A stretch of 64,000 nt of DNA from Sandaracinus amylolyticus (GTDB taxonomy: Bacteria; Myxococcota_A; Polyangia; Polyangiales; Sandaracinaceae), in NCBI RefSeq assembly GCF_000737325.1, contig NZ_CP011125.1:5332001-5396000 (forward strand), read 5' to 3'. The position numbers and the translations under genes were made by a program. Shown here piece after piece: positions 10,358-19,207 of the stretch; within the stretch, counting starts at the first letter, position 1, and each line of letters begins with the position of its first letter. Under the pieces are notes generated by a model. The model did not search any database and was not told the DNA's origin. It worked only from the letters and a program-made list of their open reading frames with translations.

Positions 10358-12448
10358 TCAGACCGGCGGCTCGATGCACACGTTGCCGATGCACGTCGCG
10401 CCGTCGCAGCAGTCTTCGTCGCTGCCGCACGTCATCCCGCCGCGACGGCACTCCGTCTCCGGCGGCGGCACGCACACGGGCGCGCCGTCGGGGCCCTCTT
10501 CGCACGTCTCGGAGCAGCACTCCGCGCTCGTCGCGCACGAGCTCCCGGTCACGCGGCACGGCTCCGGCGCCCAGTACGCCGCGATGTTGTGCACGCCCGT
10601 GCTCTGCCCGGGCAGCCAGTACGGCACCAACGACGGATCGCTGCCGGCGGGCGCGGTCGCGTCGATCGCCGCGACCCAGAGCTGGCGCAGACCGCGCCCC
10701 TGCGTGCCCGCGATCGTGTTGCCGTAGTCGCGACGCGAGTAGAACGCGACCCAGTAGTAGCGCGCGCCCTCACGCTCGTCGGTGACGTACGGCGCGAACG
10801 TCGGGAAGTACGAGCTCGCGCCCGTCGGTCCGCCGTTCAGCGTGTCGAGGCGCACGAGGTTCGTGCCGTCGGGCGCGATGCGATAGAGCGCGCCCGCGGG
10901 CACGTCGTGCGTGCCGGGCACGAAGCTGAACGTGCGCGGCCCGTGCTGGAAGACGAGCACCTGCGCGTCGGGCGACCACACCGGGTGCGAGTCCGCGGTG
11001 CCTCCCTCGGGCGCGCCGGCGAGCGTGCTGCCCTCGTGGATCTTCGTCGGCGCGCCGAACGCGAGGGGCGCCGTCGAGGTGCGCGGCATCACGTACACGT
11101 CGCCGTCGATCGGGTGCGAGTCGGGCGCGACCGCGACCTCGCCCATGAACGCGATGCGATCGCCTTCACCGGGCGACCACGACGGGAAGCTCGTCCCCGC
11201 GCCCGGCAGACCCGCCGCGCCGACCGACGTGCCCGTCGAGGCATCGACGATCACCATCGGGCCGCTCCAGCCCGCCGATCCGATCAGCATCGTGCCCGTC
11301 GGATCGTAGGTGCCCATCGTGATCGGAGCCGCAACCGGCGAGTTGCGCGTCGGCGCGGGGTCTGCGCCGAGCGGCGTCGTGAGATCGAACTGCATCCCGG
11401 CGTTGTCGCCCTCGCGCACGCCCCACAGCCAGCGCCCGTCGCGCGACACCGTGTGGCACGCGATGCAGCGGCCGCCGCTCGGCGCCGGCGCCGGCGCGGG
11501 CACGACGACGGCGCGCGCCGCGCTCACCGGGTCGATGGACTCGGTGCGGCCCGCGCTGAGATCCCAGAAGTACACGCGGCCGAACAAGCTGCCGCGCGCG
11601 AGGCGCATCGAGCGCGGCGCGGCACCCGCGACCACGCGCGACGTCGCGCTCTCGAGCCGATCGATCTCGATGCGCACGTCGTCGTCCGCATCGCTCTCCG
11701 CGATCGCGCGCCACGCGTCGCGATCGACGAGCCACGCATGGCGGAACGCGTCGCCGGCGTGCGCGAGGTACGCGATGATCGTCGCGTGGGGCTTGGTCAG
11801 GCGCACCCGGAACACGTCGCCCGCGGCGCCCACCGGCTGCCACTGCACGTCGGGCGGCGCGACGTTCTGGGGCATCACCGCGCCCTCGAGCGGATAGACG
11901 ATCGTCGCCGCGCTCGGATCGCCCGCGACCGGCGCGCCGAAGCGGCCCGGCGTGGTCGCGGGATCGACGCCCTCGCCGAACACGCTGCGCTCGACGACGA
12001 TCTCGAGGGTCGCGTTCGCGCTCAGCACGTCGCTGCCGCTCGCGAGGCGCGCGTTCACCGTGACCACGCCGCCCGCGACGCCGCTCGCGGTGAAGGTGCC
12101 GGTGCTGGCGATCGCGCCGAGCCGCATGCTGCCCGTCGACCAATACGCCGTCGCGGTCGCGTCGTGCTCGGTGCCGTCGTTGCGCGTCGCGATCAGCCGG
12201 AACGACTGCGTCGCGGGCGCGTCGTCGATCGACGTGATCGTCGCGGTAGCGGGCTCGACGCGCACCGACGCGAGCGCGCGCGGATCACTCGCGTCGCCCA
12301 CGGCGCCGTCACCCCGGACGCGACAGACACCGTCGACGCACGACTCGCCGGCGCGACACTCGCCGCTGCTCGAGCACGTGCCGCTCATCGTGCCGTTGCA
12401 GCCTGCGATCGCGACGAGCGCGATCGAGATCGAAAGGAAGCGATGCAT
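10358..12448 (-). CDS. Lipoprotein with Ig-like domain, CxxCH motif and beta-propeller repeats
   Basis: ATG 12448 is preceded by gaggag. The lipobox ends a 16-residue signal (ALVAIAGCNG). After a short Cys-rich stretch (CSSSGECRAGESCVDGVC), an Ig-like Big_2-type region follows (VRVEPATATITS to VTVNARLASG). A central part contains RCIACHTVSRDGRWLW, a c-type haem attachment motif of a single CxxCH. The C-terminal half has TolB/PD40-like propeller blades (DSHPVWSPDAQVLVF, ALYRIAPDGTNLVRL). The end is a Cys-rich tail with two CxxxxECC-type units. It is probably exposed at the cell surface. The haem motif could support electron transfer, or it could be a zinc/structural motif. It is divergent from the gene at 12673. 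Confidence 0.75.
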   Translation of the reverse strand: MHRFLSISIALVAIAGCNGTMSGTCSSSGECRAGESCVDGVCRVRGDGAVGDASDPRALASVRVEPATATITSIDDAPATQSFRLIATRNDGTEHDATATAYWSTGSMRLGAIASTGTFTASGVAGGVVTVNARLASGSDVLSANATLEIVVERSVFGEGVDPATTPGRFGAPVAGDPSAATIVYPLEGAVMPQNVAPPDVQWQPVGAAGDVFRVRLTKPHATIIAYLAHAGDAFRHAWLVDRDAWRAIAESDADDDVRIEIDRLESATSRVVAGAAPRSMRLARGSLFGRVYFWDLSAGRTESIDPVSAARAVVVPAPAPAPSGGRCIACHTVSRDGRWLWGVREGDNAGMQFDLTTPLGADPAPTRNSPVAAPITMGTYDPTGTMLIGSAGWSGPMVIVDASTGTSVGAAGLPGAGTSFPSWSPGEGDRIAFMGEVAVAPDSHPIDGDVYVMPRTSTAPLAFGAPTKIHEGSTLAGAPEGGTADSHPVWSPDAQVLVFQHGPRTFSFVPGTHDVPAGALYRIAPDGTNLVRLDTLNGGPTGASSYFPTFAPYVTDEREGARYYWVAFYSRRDYGNTIAGTQGRGLRQLWVAAIDATAPAGSDPSLVPYWLPGQSTGVHNIAAYWAPEPCRVTGSSCATSAECCSETCEEGPDGAPVCVPPPETECRRGGMTCGSDEDCCDGATCIGNVCIEPPV

Positions 12449-12672
12449 GCGCGGTCTCCTCGATCGCCGCGCACAGCAAGCTCCGATCCCAGCGCGGATC
12501 CCACACGATCCGACGTCGCGCGCGCGCATCGTGGCCGCTTCCGACACGACGCCCAGGGTCTGCCGGCCCGAGCAGCGGGCACGCGCGTCCCCGGCGACTC
12601 GCGACCGCAGCAGCCGCATCGGCGACCCCGTGTGGTACACCCGGCCGGCCCTGCTCGCGCGGGGCTCCGCGC

Positions 12673-14907
12673 ATGCGCCGAACTCCCGCCCTCGCCCTCC
12701 TCGCTCGGCTCGCGCCGTTGCTCCTCGCCGCGGCCGCGCTGGCGTCGATCGCAGGTGCGCTGTCGATCTTCGATGCGGTCACCCGACCGACGCGCGCCAA
12801 CGGCTTCGAGCGCCTCTCGAGCGGCGGCTCGCAGTGCGACTTCGACGATCCCGCGTGGGCGCGCAACGCGGTGCGCTCGTTCGACGTCGAGCCCTTCGCG
12901 CCCGAGCAGGAGCACCCCGAGCAGTGCGTGTCGTGGCGCGCGTGGTGGGCCGTCGCGCGACCGACTCGCCTGGAGCTCGAGATCGAGTCCGACGACGACG
13001 GCTTCGTGCTCCTCGACGAGCGTCGGTTCGTCGATCATCCGGGCGCCCACGCGCGCAGCACGCGCGGCGAGACCCGCGAGATCGATCCCGGCGTGCACCG
13101 CGTCGAGGTGCGCTGGATCAACCGCGGCGGCGGCGGGTACCTGCGGGTGCGCATGCAGGATCGTCGCGACCCGTACATGGCGGGCGTGCTCCCGCTCGAT
13201 CGCGACGCGTTCTTCGTGAGCCGCTTCGACGCGGAGCGCGCGCTCGAGTCGGGATCGCTCACGCGGCGCGCGCCCGAGCGTGCGCGCGACTTCGCGCTGC
13301 TCCTCGCGCTCGGCGGGCTCTTCGGGTGGCTCGCGATCCGCGCGTGGCGGCGTCGTGGCGAGAGCCCGCTGCGGCGCTTCGCGGTGATCGACGTCGCGAT
13401 GGGCGTGGGCGTCACGCTGCTCGCGGTGCTGGTGCGATCGACGCGCATCGCCGACACCGATCTCGCCTGGGACGAGCTCTGGTACTGGAACGCGGGCGAG
13501 CAGCAGGTGCGCAACGCGCTGCTCGGCGACTGGAGCGCGGAAGCGTTCCGCTTCAACCACGAGCACCCGCCGATCACGAAGTGGATCTACGGGCTCGGCG
13601 GGGCGCTCGGCGGGGTCGACGGAGCGCGGCACGTGGGCGCCGTGCTCAGCGCGGTGTCGGTCGGCCTCGTCTACGCGATCGGCCGCGTGCTCTTCGATCG
13701 TCGCGCGGGCATCGCGGCGGCGCTGCTGATGGTCTCGATGCCGCACGTCGTCGCGCACGGGCGGCTCGTGGGGCACGAGACGATCGTCGTGTTCTTCTGG
13801 TGCGCGACGCTGCTCGCGCTCGCGGTGTGGCTGCGCAGCGTGCGCTTCGGCGCGAGCTACCGCGATCGCCTGGTGCACGGCGACTCGCTCGCTGCGTTCG
13901 TCGGCGGGCTGCTGTTCTTCCCGGGCCTGCTCTCGCGGCTGACGTTCCTGTGGATCACGATCCCGATCACGTGGGCGCTCGTCTGGGCGCGACGTCGCGA
14001 GATCGCGCGCGGCACGTGGCCGATCCCGATCGCGGCGTTGATCGGCGGCGCGATCGGCCTCGGGATCAGCATCGCGCTCTGGCCGTGGATCCACACCGAT
14101 CCCGCGGGCCATCTGCGCCAGACGTTCGGGCACTGGGGCGGTCGCCTGCCCACCGAGTACTTCCTCGGCGAGCGCATCGTCGGGCCGCCCTTCTCGTACT
14201 ACCCGGTGCTCTTCGTCGTCACGACGCCGCTGCTCGTCGTGATCACCGGCGCGATCGGGATCGTGATCGGCGTGCGACGAAAGGCGTGGCGCGCGGCGAG
14301 CGTGCTCGTCCTGATCGCGCTGCTCGCGCCGTTCCTCCAGGGGCTCTCGTCGTTCCGACAGGACCTCGCGCGCTACGTCGTGCAGTGCTGGCCCATGCTC
14401 GCGCTCTTCGGCGGCGTCGCGCTCTCGCGCGCCGGGGCCGCGCTCGCGTCGCGCATCGGGCGCGCGTCGCGCGCGACCCCCGCGCTCGCGCTCGCGCCGG
14501 CCGCGGCGATGGCGCTCTACGGCTTCGTCGAGCTGCGCTCGGTCGAGCCCTTCCCGCTCGACTACTACTCCGAGCTCGTCGGCGGGCCCGGCGGCGTCGC
14601 GGAGCGCCAGCTCTTCGACGTGTCGTGGTGGGCCGAGGGCGCGGGCCACGCGGTCGCGTGGCTCAACGAGCACGCGCGCGAGGGCACGCGGGTGCGCATC
14701 GACACGTCGAACTGGGACGTGCGGCCGCGCCTGCGCGACGATCTCGTCGAGGTGCCGTTCCGCTCGCGCGTGCCCGCGGAGTACGTCGTCACGAACTATC
14801 ACCTGTACGGCGATCCTCCGCCGCCGGGCTGCGAGCGCGTCCACCACGTGGACGTACGCGGCGCGCCGCTCGCGAGCGTGTGGGAGTGCGAGCTCGAGGG
14901 ACGATGA
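12673..14907 (+). CDS. GT39/ArnT-like glycosyltransferase with an N-terminal PA14-like domain
   Basis: 744 residues. A first membrane segment (residues 8-30) is followed by an extracytoplasmic beta-rich domain at about 95-165 (LELEIESDDDGFVLLDE, DPGVHRVEVRW) that resembles PA14. A GT-C core then spans about ten membrane segments. The catalytic-type acidic pair sits in the first loop (DTDLAWDELWYW, Asp267-Glu268), and HEHPPITKW (296-304) matches the HPP loop of PMT/ArnT enzymes. Such enzymes move a sugar from a polyprenyl-phosphate donor to a lipid or protein outside the membrane. The stop overlaps the ATG of the next gene (ATGA), so the lipoprotein at 14904 is probably a partner. Confidence 0.8.
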   Translation: MRRTPALALLARLAPLLLAAAALASIAGALSIFDAVTRPTRANGFERLSSGGSQCDFDDPAWARNAVRSFDVEPFAPEQEHPEQCVSWRAWWAVARPTRLELEIESDDDGFVLLDERRFVDHPGAHARSTRGETREIDPGVHRVEVRWINRGGGGYLRVRMQDRRDPYMAGVLPLDRDAFFVSRFDAERALESGSLTRRAPERARDFALLLALGGLFGWLAIRAWRRRGESPLRRFAVIDVAMGVGVTLLAVLVRSTRIADTDLAWDELWYWNAGEQQVRNALLGDWSAEAFRFNHEHPPITKWIYGLGGALGGVDGARHVGAVLSAVSVGLVYAIGRVLFDRRAGIAAALLMVSMPHVVAHGRLVGHETIVVFFWCATLLALAVWLRSVRFGASYRDRLVHGDSLAAFVGGLLFFPGLLSRLTFLWITIPITWALVWARRREIARGTWPIPIAALIGGAIGLGISIALWPWIHTDPAGHLRQTFGHWGGRLPTEYFLGERIVGPPFSYYPVLFVVTTPLLVVITGAIGIVIGVRRKAWRAASVLVLIALLAPFLQGLSSFRQDLARYVVQCWPMLALFGGVALSRAGAALASRIGRASRATPALALAPAAAMALYGFVELRSVEPFPLDYYSELVGGPGGVAERQLFDVSWWAEGAGHAVAWLNEHAREGTRVRIDTSNWDVRPRLRDDLVEVPFRSRVPAEYVVTNYHLYGDPPPPGCERVHHVDVRGAPLASVWECELEGR

Positions 14908-15617
14908 GCGGACGTGTCGTGATCGTGGTGGCCCTCGCGCTGTGCGCGGGGTGCGAGGTCTCCTTCTTCGGCGGCGAGCCGGTGCGCTTCGGCGGCAGCG
15001 ACACCGGCGGCATCGCCGCGGGCGCGGAGGCGCGACCGTGCGGCGAGCCCGACGATGCGCGCGCGGCGCGCACCAACGAGGACGGCTGCAGCGAGCGATG
15101 CCGCATCGAGCCGGGCGCGACCGAGATCACGTGCGACGCCGTGACGCTCGGCGCGCCGCGCGAGAACGTCGCGACGCTCGATCTCGGATCGAGCGACGGC
15201 GTCGTGATCACCCTCGAGATCTGCAATCCGACGGGCACCGTGCTGCAGATCTCCGACTCGCCGACGGCCGACGCCGACGGTGGCGATGCGGGCTCGAGCT
15301 CGCACGACGCCGACGTGATGCTGGTCGACACCACGCTCACGGTGCGCGCGAGCCAGAGCGCGCGCGTCGATCCGTCGAGCGCGCGCAACTTCGTGCCCGC
15401 GAGCGGATGCCACGAGCGCACGATCGTGATCGCGGATCAGATCGTCTATCTCGTCGAGGCGGACGCCGGGCTCTGCGGGACGGGCACGCTGCGCATCAAC
15501 CCGCCGACCGACGACGAAGGCGCGCCCGACGCGAAGTGGTACCTCGCGCTCGGCGGCACGGTCGACGGCGCGCAGTCCGGCAGCGGCGTGCGCGGCGCGA
15601 CGCTGTGCTTCTGGTGA
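14904..15617 (+). CDS. Small lipoprotein, translationally coupled to the glycosyltransferase
   Basis: The ATG lies within the stop region of the preceding gene (overlap ATGA). The signal peptide ends in LALCAGC, a lipobox. The mature protein of about 220 residues has a Cys-rich beginning, PCGEPDDARAARTNEDGCSERC, shortened here to its ends PCGEPD and CSERC, and a later beta-rich domain with VVITLEICNPTGTVLQISD. No named domain is recognised. Coupling suggests that it works in the envelope next to the GT39-like enzyme, but this is inference. It converges on the gene ending at 15636, only 18 bp away. Confidence 0.7.
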   Translation: MSGRVVIVVALALCAGCEVSFFGGEPVRFGGSDTGGIAAGAEARPCGEPDDARAARTNEDGCSERCRIEPGATEITCDAVTLGAPRENVATLDLGSSDGVVITLEICNPTGTVLQISDSPTADADGGDAGSSSHDADVMLVDTTLTVRASQSARVDPSSARNFVPASGCHERTIVIADQIVYLVEADAGLCGTGTLRINPPTDDEGAPDAKWYLALGGTVDGAQSGSGVRGATLCFW

Positions 15618-15635
15618 GCGTGCTCCTGCTGAGCG

Positions 15636-16196
15636 TCACCAGCGAACGGTGATCCGCGCGCGCGCGCCGCTCGGATCGAGCTCGATGCTCGCGTCGCCGG
15701 TCGCGCCCACCGCGGCGAGGCACGCATCGCAGGTGCCGACCTGCGCCAGCAGGAACGCGGTCTCGCAGAACGCACGCGGCAGGTGCGCGTAGTCGAGGTG
15801 GATCCCGTCGTCGATCTTCGTCGCGGTGAGCTCGCCCGCGCCGCGCGTCACGAGCTCCCAGACGCGCGGCGCGCGACGGATCAGGGACTCGGGCCGACGG
15901 CCGTCGATCGAGAGCGCGGCGCTCACGATCGGCCGCATCAAGGGCGCGCGCATCGACTCGGTCGTCAGGTCCGCCCAGAACACGCGCGCGCGATCCGGAC
16001 CGAGCCCGCGCACGATCGCGCGGCACACGTCCGCGTGCAGCTCGGCGGAGACCCACCCGAGGATCCCGGTCTCGCGCAGCGGCGCGCGCACCACCTCCAG
16101 CTCGCGCAGCGCTCGCTCGCGCTCGCCGCCCGTGAGCCCGCGCTTCGCGCGGGACACGGCGACCTTCGACCAGCTCGCGCGCACTTCGGCGGGCAT
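15636..16196 (-). CDS. Hypothetical protein, possibly a myxobacterial TIGR02265/DUF2378-type protein
   Basis: 186 residues from ATG 16196. It has no signal peptide or membrane segment. The order of elements (LREIxxxGWVSAELHADVCRAI-like region, DRARVFWADLTTES, then a C-terminal GTCDACLAAVGATGDASIEL) is loosely like the roughly 180-residue TIGR02265 family restricted to myxobacteria, but the match is not firm. A CxxC pair (CDAC) occurs near the C-terminus. The gene is divergent from the acetyltransferase at 16269, with 72 bp between the starts. There is no strong ribosome binding site and a slightly longer start is possible. Confidence 0.5.
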   Translation of the reverse strand: MPAEVRASWSKVAVSRAKRGLTGGERERALRELEVVRAPLRETGILGWVSAELHADVCRAIVRGLGPDRARVFWADLTTESMRAPLMRPIVSAALSIDGRRPESLIRRAPRVWELVTRGAGELTATKIDDGIHLDYAHLPRAFCETAFLLAQVGTCDACLAAVGATGDASIELDPSGARARITVRW

Positions 16197-16268
16197 CGAG
16201 ATCGGAAAGATCGTGCGCCCGCGCGGGATCGGCAAGCGAAAGGCGGGCGCGCTATCACTCACCGCACG

Positions 16269-16754
16269 ATGAGCGCACCGACGATCCGCACCATCGAGCC
16301 GCGCGACGACGCGCAGGTGGCGAGCGTCATCCGCAGCGTCATGCCGGAGTTCGGCGCCGACGGTCCGGGGTTCGCGATCCACGACCCCGAGGTCTCGTTC
16401 ATGTCGCGCGCGTACGCGCGGCCGCGCTGCGTGTACTTCGTCGTCGAGGCGGACGGACGCGTCCTCGGCGGCGGCGGCGTCGCGCCGCTCGACGGAGGCG
16501 ACGCCGACACCTGCGAGCTGCGCAAGATGTACTTCCTGCCCGAGCTGCGCGGCCGCGGGATCGGGCGCGCGGTGCTCGAGCGCTGCATCGAGGCCGCGCG
16601 CGCGATGGGCTATCGCCGGATGTACCTCGAGACACTGACCGGCATGGACGGCGCGATGCGCCTCTACGAGAAGCTCGGGTTCCGCCGCATCGGGTGCAGC
16701 CGAGGCGCGACCGGGCACCACGGCTGCGACACGTTCTACGAGCGCGAGCTGTGA
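16269..16754 (+). CDS. GNAT family N-acetyltransferase
   Basis: 161 residues. The acetyl-CoA pyrophosphate loop is RGRGIG (94-99) within LRKMYFLPELRGRGIGRAVL, preceded by the usual strand VYFVVEADGRVLGGGGVAPL and followed by GYRRMYLETLTGMDGAMRLYEKLGF, all classical GNAT elements. The substrate cannot be predicted; a small amine or an amino acid is most likely for this compact type. A perfect 36-nt palindrome follows the stop codon directly. Confidence 0.85.
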   Translation: MSAPTIRTIEPRDDAQVASVIRSVMPEFGADGPGFAIHDPEVSFMSRAYARPRCVYFVVEADGRVLGGGGVAPLDGGDADTCELRKMYFLPELRGRGIGRAVLERCIEAARAMGYRRMYLETLTGMDGAMRLYEKLGFRRIGCSRGATGHHGCDTFYEREL

Positions 16755-16790
16755 TGCTACGGAATCCGTAGCGCTACGGATTCCGTAGCA
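16755..16790. terminator. Perfect 36-nt palindrome made of two tandem palindromes
   Basis: The block starts at the base after the acetyltransferase stop and reads the same on both strands over 36 nt. It is built from two 15-nt units (16757-16771 and 16774-16788), each with 7-bp arms around one central base and together forming a larger palindrome. It lies between two convergent genes, so a bidirectional terminator is the simplest reading. The tandem operator-like form also fits a protein binding site. Confidence 0.6.
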
Positions 16791-16795
16791 GACGA

Positions 16796-17095
16796 TCAGT
16801 CGTCGTCCTGCTCGTCGTCCACCTCGCTGCGGATCACGCGTCCGTCGTTCGCGTCGATCACGAGCTCGTGCTCGCGCCCCTGCGCGTCGCGCAGCTCGAC
16901 CTCGTAGACGACGCGACCGGCCTCCTCGTCCTGCTCGATCGACTCGACCTGCGCGCCCGGCACGTGCTCGACCGCGATGCGGCGCGCGCCCTCCATCGCG
17001 AGTCGCGGCGACGACTGCGCCGCCGCGGCGCCGCCGCCCAGCGCGAATGCGACCATCATCGAGAGCACCACCGCGATCTTCTTCATCCGATTCAT
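16796..17095 (-). CDS. Secreted single-PepSY-domain protein
   Basis: 99 residues. ATG 17095 has a perfect aggaggt ribosome binding site. A Sec signal peptide (KKIAVVLSMMVAFALGGGAAAAQ) is shown here by its core VVLSMMVAFALGG. The mature part is one PepSY unit: ARRIAVEHVPGAQVESIEQ, then VVYEVELRDAQGREHELVID and DANDGRVI. The tail is acidic. PepSY proteins next to two-component systems are often periplasmic regulators or ligand-binding partners. Here the gene is divergent from a response regulator/sensor kinase pair and shares an intergenic region with four putative operator half-sites. Confidence 0.85.
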   Translation of the reverse strand: MNRMKKIAVVLSMMVAFALGGGAAAAQSSPRLAMEGARRIAVEHVPGAQVESIEQDEEAGRVVYEVELRDAQGREHELVIDANDGRVIRSEVDDEQDDD

Positions 17096-17127
17096 CGCGA
17101 CCTCCTGGCGCCACGATGCGCCGCACG

Positions 17128-17175
17128 TCCGAACGCCGTCTGAACGCGCGCGCGGATCCGAACGGCAGCTGAACG
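17128..17175. promoter_or_regulatory. Putative response-regulator operator: four GAACG half-sites
   Basis: GAACG occurs at 17131, 17142, 17160 and 17171 on the + strand. Within each pair the spacing is exactly 11 bp, and the two pairs (17128-17146 and 17157-17175) start 29 bp apart. Direct repeats spaced 11 bp apart are the standard binding mode of OmpR/PhoB-family dimers. The block lies between the divergent PepSY and response regulator genes, so autoregulation of both arms is likely. This is inferred from spacing alone. Confidence 0.6.
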
Positions 17176-17216
17176 ACCCGCTCGAAACGAGGCGCGGAGA
17201 GCGGTAGGACGGAGCG

Positions 17217-17876
17217 ATGCGCGTCCTCGTCGTCGACGACGATCCCGAGCTCCTCGATCTCGTGGTGCGTGCGCTCGAGCGCGACGGTCATCGCGTGCAG
17301 GGCGCGCGGTCGTGCGCGGACGCGCGCAGCGCGCTGTCGGCGGGAGGCGCCGACGTGATCGTGCTCGACGTCGAGCTCCCCGACGGCACCGGCGTCGCGC
17401 TGTGCCGTGCGCTGCGCGACGAGGGCGAGCGCGTGCCGATCCTGCTGCTCACCGCACACGGCGAGGTCCCGCAGCGCGTCGCCGGGCTCGACGCGGGCGC
17501 CGACGACTTCGTCGCGAAGCCCTTCGCGGTCGCCGAGCTCCGTGCGCGGGTGCGCGCGCTCGGCCGGCGCGGTCCGGTCGATCGCGGCGTGGTGCATCGC
17601 GCGGGCGGCATCGAGCTCGATCTCGGCGCGCGGCGCGCGCGGCGCGACGGGGCCGAGGTGCCGCTCACCACGCGCGAGTGGGCGATCGTCGAGCTGCTCG
17701 CAGGACGTGGCGGGCGCGTCATCGCACGCGGTGAGATCCTCGACGCGGTGTGGGGCGAGATCACCGACGAAGCGAGCGCGAGCCTCGACGTCCTCATCGC
17801 GCGCATCCGCCGCAAGCTCGGCGCCGGCGTGATCCGCACGCTGCGCGGCCAGGGCTACGCGCTGGGAGAGACCTGA
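17217..17876 (+). CDS. OmpR/PhoB-family response regulator
   Basis: 219 residues. The receiver domain (1 to about 112) has the acidic pair in VLVVDDDPELL, the phospho-acceptor Asp51 in VIVLDVELPDG, a Thr in LLLTAHG and the Lys in DDFVAKPFA. The C-terminal winged helix (about 125-218) ends in VLIARIRRKLGAGVIRTLRGQGY, shown by RTLRGQGY. It should bind the GAACG repeats just upstream. The sensor kinase gene starts one base after its stop, so they form a two-gene operon. The divergent PepSY gene is the likely target. Confidence 0.93.
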   Translation: MRVLVVDDDPELLDLVVRALERDGHRVQGARSCADARSALSAGGADVIVLDVELPDGTGVALCRALRDEGERVPILLLTAHGEVPQRVAGLDAGADDFVAKPFAVAELRARVRALGRRGPVDRGVVHRAGGIELDLGARRARRDGAEVPLTTREWAIVELLAGRGGRVIARGEILDAVWGEITDEASASLDVLIARIRRKLGAGVIRTLRGQGYALGET

Positions 17877-17877
17877 C

Positions 17878-19200
17878 GTGCGTGGTCCTCGCAGCCTGCG
17901 CGCGCGGGTCGCGCTCGCGAGCGCCGGTGCGGCCGCGCTCGCGGGCGCGGTCGCTGCGATCGTCGCGGGGTGGACCGCCGAGGAGCTCGTGCGCGCGCAC
18001 GACGACGACGCGCTGCTCGCCCACGCGCGGACGCTCGCCGACGAGGTGGACGACGAAGAGCGCGAGGCCGAGGAAGACGGAGAGCGAGCCGAGCTGGACG
18101 CGATCCTCGCGGACGAGCTCGACGAGCTGCCGGTGCTGGACGCGCGCGTCGTGGTGCACGACGGCGAAGGACAGGCGCTGGGCGGAGATCGCGACCTGGC
18201 CGTGCTCCCGGTCGGTTCGTGCGACGACGCGGGCGCGCTGCGCGCATGCACCGTCGCGCTCGGCGCGCGGCGGCTCACGCTCGCGGCGAGCGAGGGCGCC
18301 GCGCGCGATCATCGGTCGCTGCTCGTCATCGCGCTGCTCGCCGGCGCGCTCGTCGGCGCGCTGGCCGGCGGCGTCGCAGCGTCGCGCATCGCGCGCGTCG
18401 CGCTCGCACCGCTCGGCGCGCTGCGCGATCGGGTGCGCGCGATCGATCCCGGCGCACCGCGCGTGGATCGCATCGCGACGCCGGAGCACGACGCGGAGCT
18501 CGAGGATCTGCGCGCCGCGATCGCCGAGCTGGTGGAGCGGCTCGCGATCGCGCTCACGCAGGCGCGGAGCTTCGCGTCCAACGCGGCGCACGAGCTGCGC
18601 ACGCCGCTCGCACACGTCGCGGGCGAGCTCGAGCTGCTCACCGAGCGATCCGATCGCGAGGCGCTCGAGCGAACGCGGGCCCAGGTGGCGCGCCTCGTCG
18701 AGCTCGTGCAGCGCTTGCTCGTCCTCGCGCGCGCGGAGCCGATCGATCGCGCGCACGCCGAGGCCGTCGATCTGGGTGACGTCGCGCGCGAAGTCGTCGC
18801 TCGGGCGGGCGCCCCCTCGCGGGTGCGGCTCGCGCTCGAGGACGACGTGATCGTCGCCGGTGACGCCGCGCTGCTCGAGGCGCTCGTCTCGAACGCGCTC
18901 TCGAACGCGCTGAAGTTCTCGGACGATCTCGTCGATCTCGAGGTCTCGCGGGCAGGCGACGAAGCGCGCATCGAGGTGCGAGATCGCGGGCCGGGGATCG
19001 CCGACGAGGATCGCGCGCGCGTGTTCGACGCGTTCTATCGGTCGCGCGCCGCGCGCGCGTCGGGCACGCCGGGACACGGCATCGGGCTCGCGCTGATCGC
19101 GCACGTCGCGACGGCGCACGGCGGACGCGTCGAGCTCGTGCCCAGCGAGCGCGGCGTGCACCTCCGCGTGCTCCTGCCGCGCTGGAGCCCGCGTCGTTGA
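17878..19200 (+). CDS. Sensor histidine kinase, partner of the upstream response regulator
   Basis: 440 residues from GTG 17878. The first membrane segment is at about 11-32 and the second at about 148-167. Between them is a periplasmic domain of about 115 residues rich in acidic residues (ADEVDDEEREAEEDGE), which could bind cations. A HAMP-like stretch follows. The H-box is SNAAHELRTPL with His238, the N-box is VSNALSNALKF, and the G-boxes are DRGPGI and GHGIGLAL. The short EnvZ/QseC-like build and a neighbouring PepSY gene fit a system sensing a metal or a cationic compound, but no ligand can be named. It converges on the next gene with only 7 bp between the stops. Confidence 0.9.
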   Translation: MRGPRSLRARVALASAGAAALAGAVAAIVAGWTAEELVRAHDDDALLAHARTLADEVDDEEREAEEDGERAELDAILADELDELPVLDARVVVHDGEGQALGGDRDLAVLPVGSCDDAGALRACTVALGARRLTLAASEGAARDHRSLLVIALLAGALVGALAGGVAASRIARVALAPLGALRDRVRAIDPGAPRVDRIATPEHDAELEDLRAAIAELVERLAIALTQARSFASNAAHELRTPLAHVAGELELLTERSDREALERTRAQVARLVELVQRLLVLARAEPIDRAHAEAVDLGDVAREVVARAGAPSRVRLALEDDVIVAGDAALLEALVSNALSNALKFSDDLVDLEVSRAGDEARIEVRDRGPGIADEDRARVFDAFYRSRAARASGTPGHGIGLALIAHVATAHGGRVELVPSERGVHLRVLLPRWSPRR

Positions 19201-19207
19201 CGGTCGG

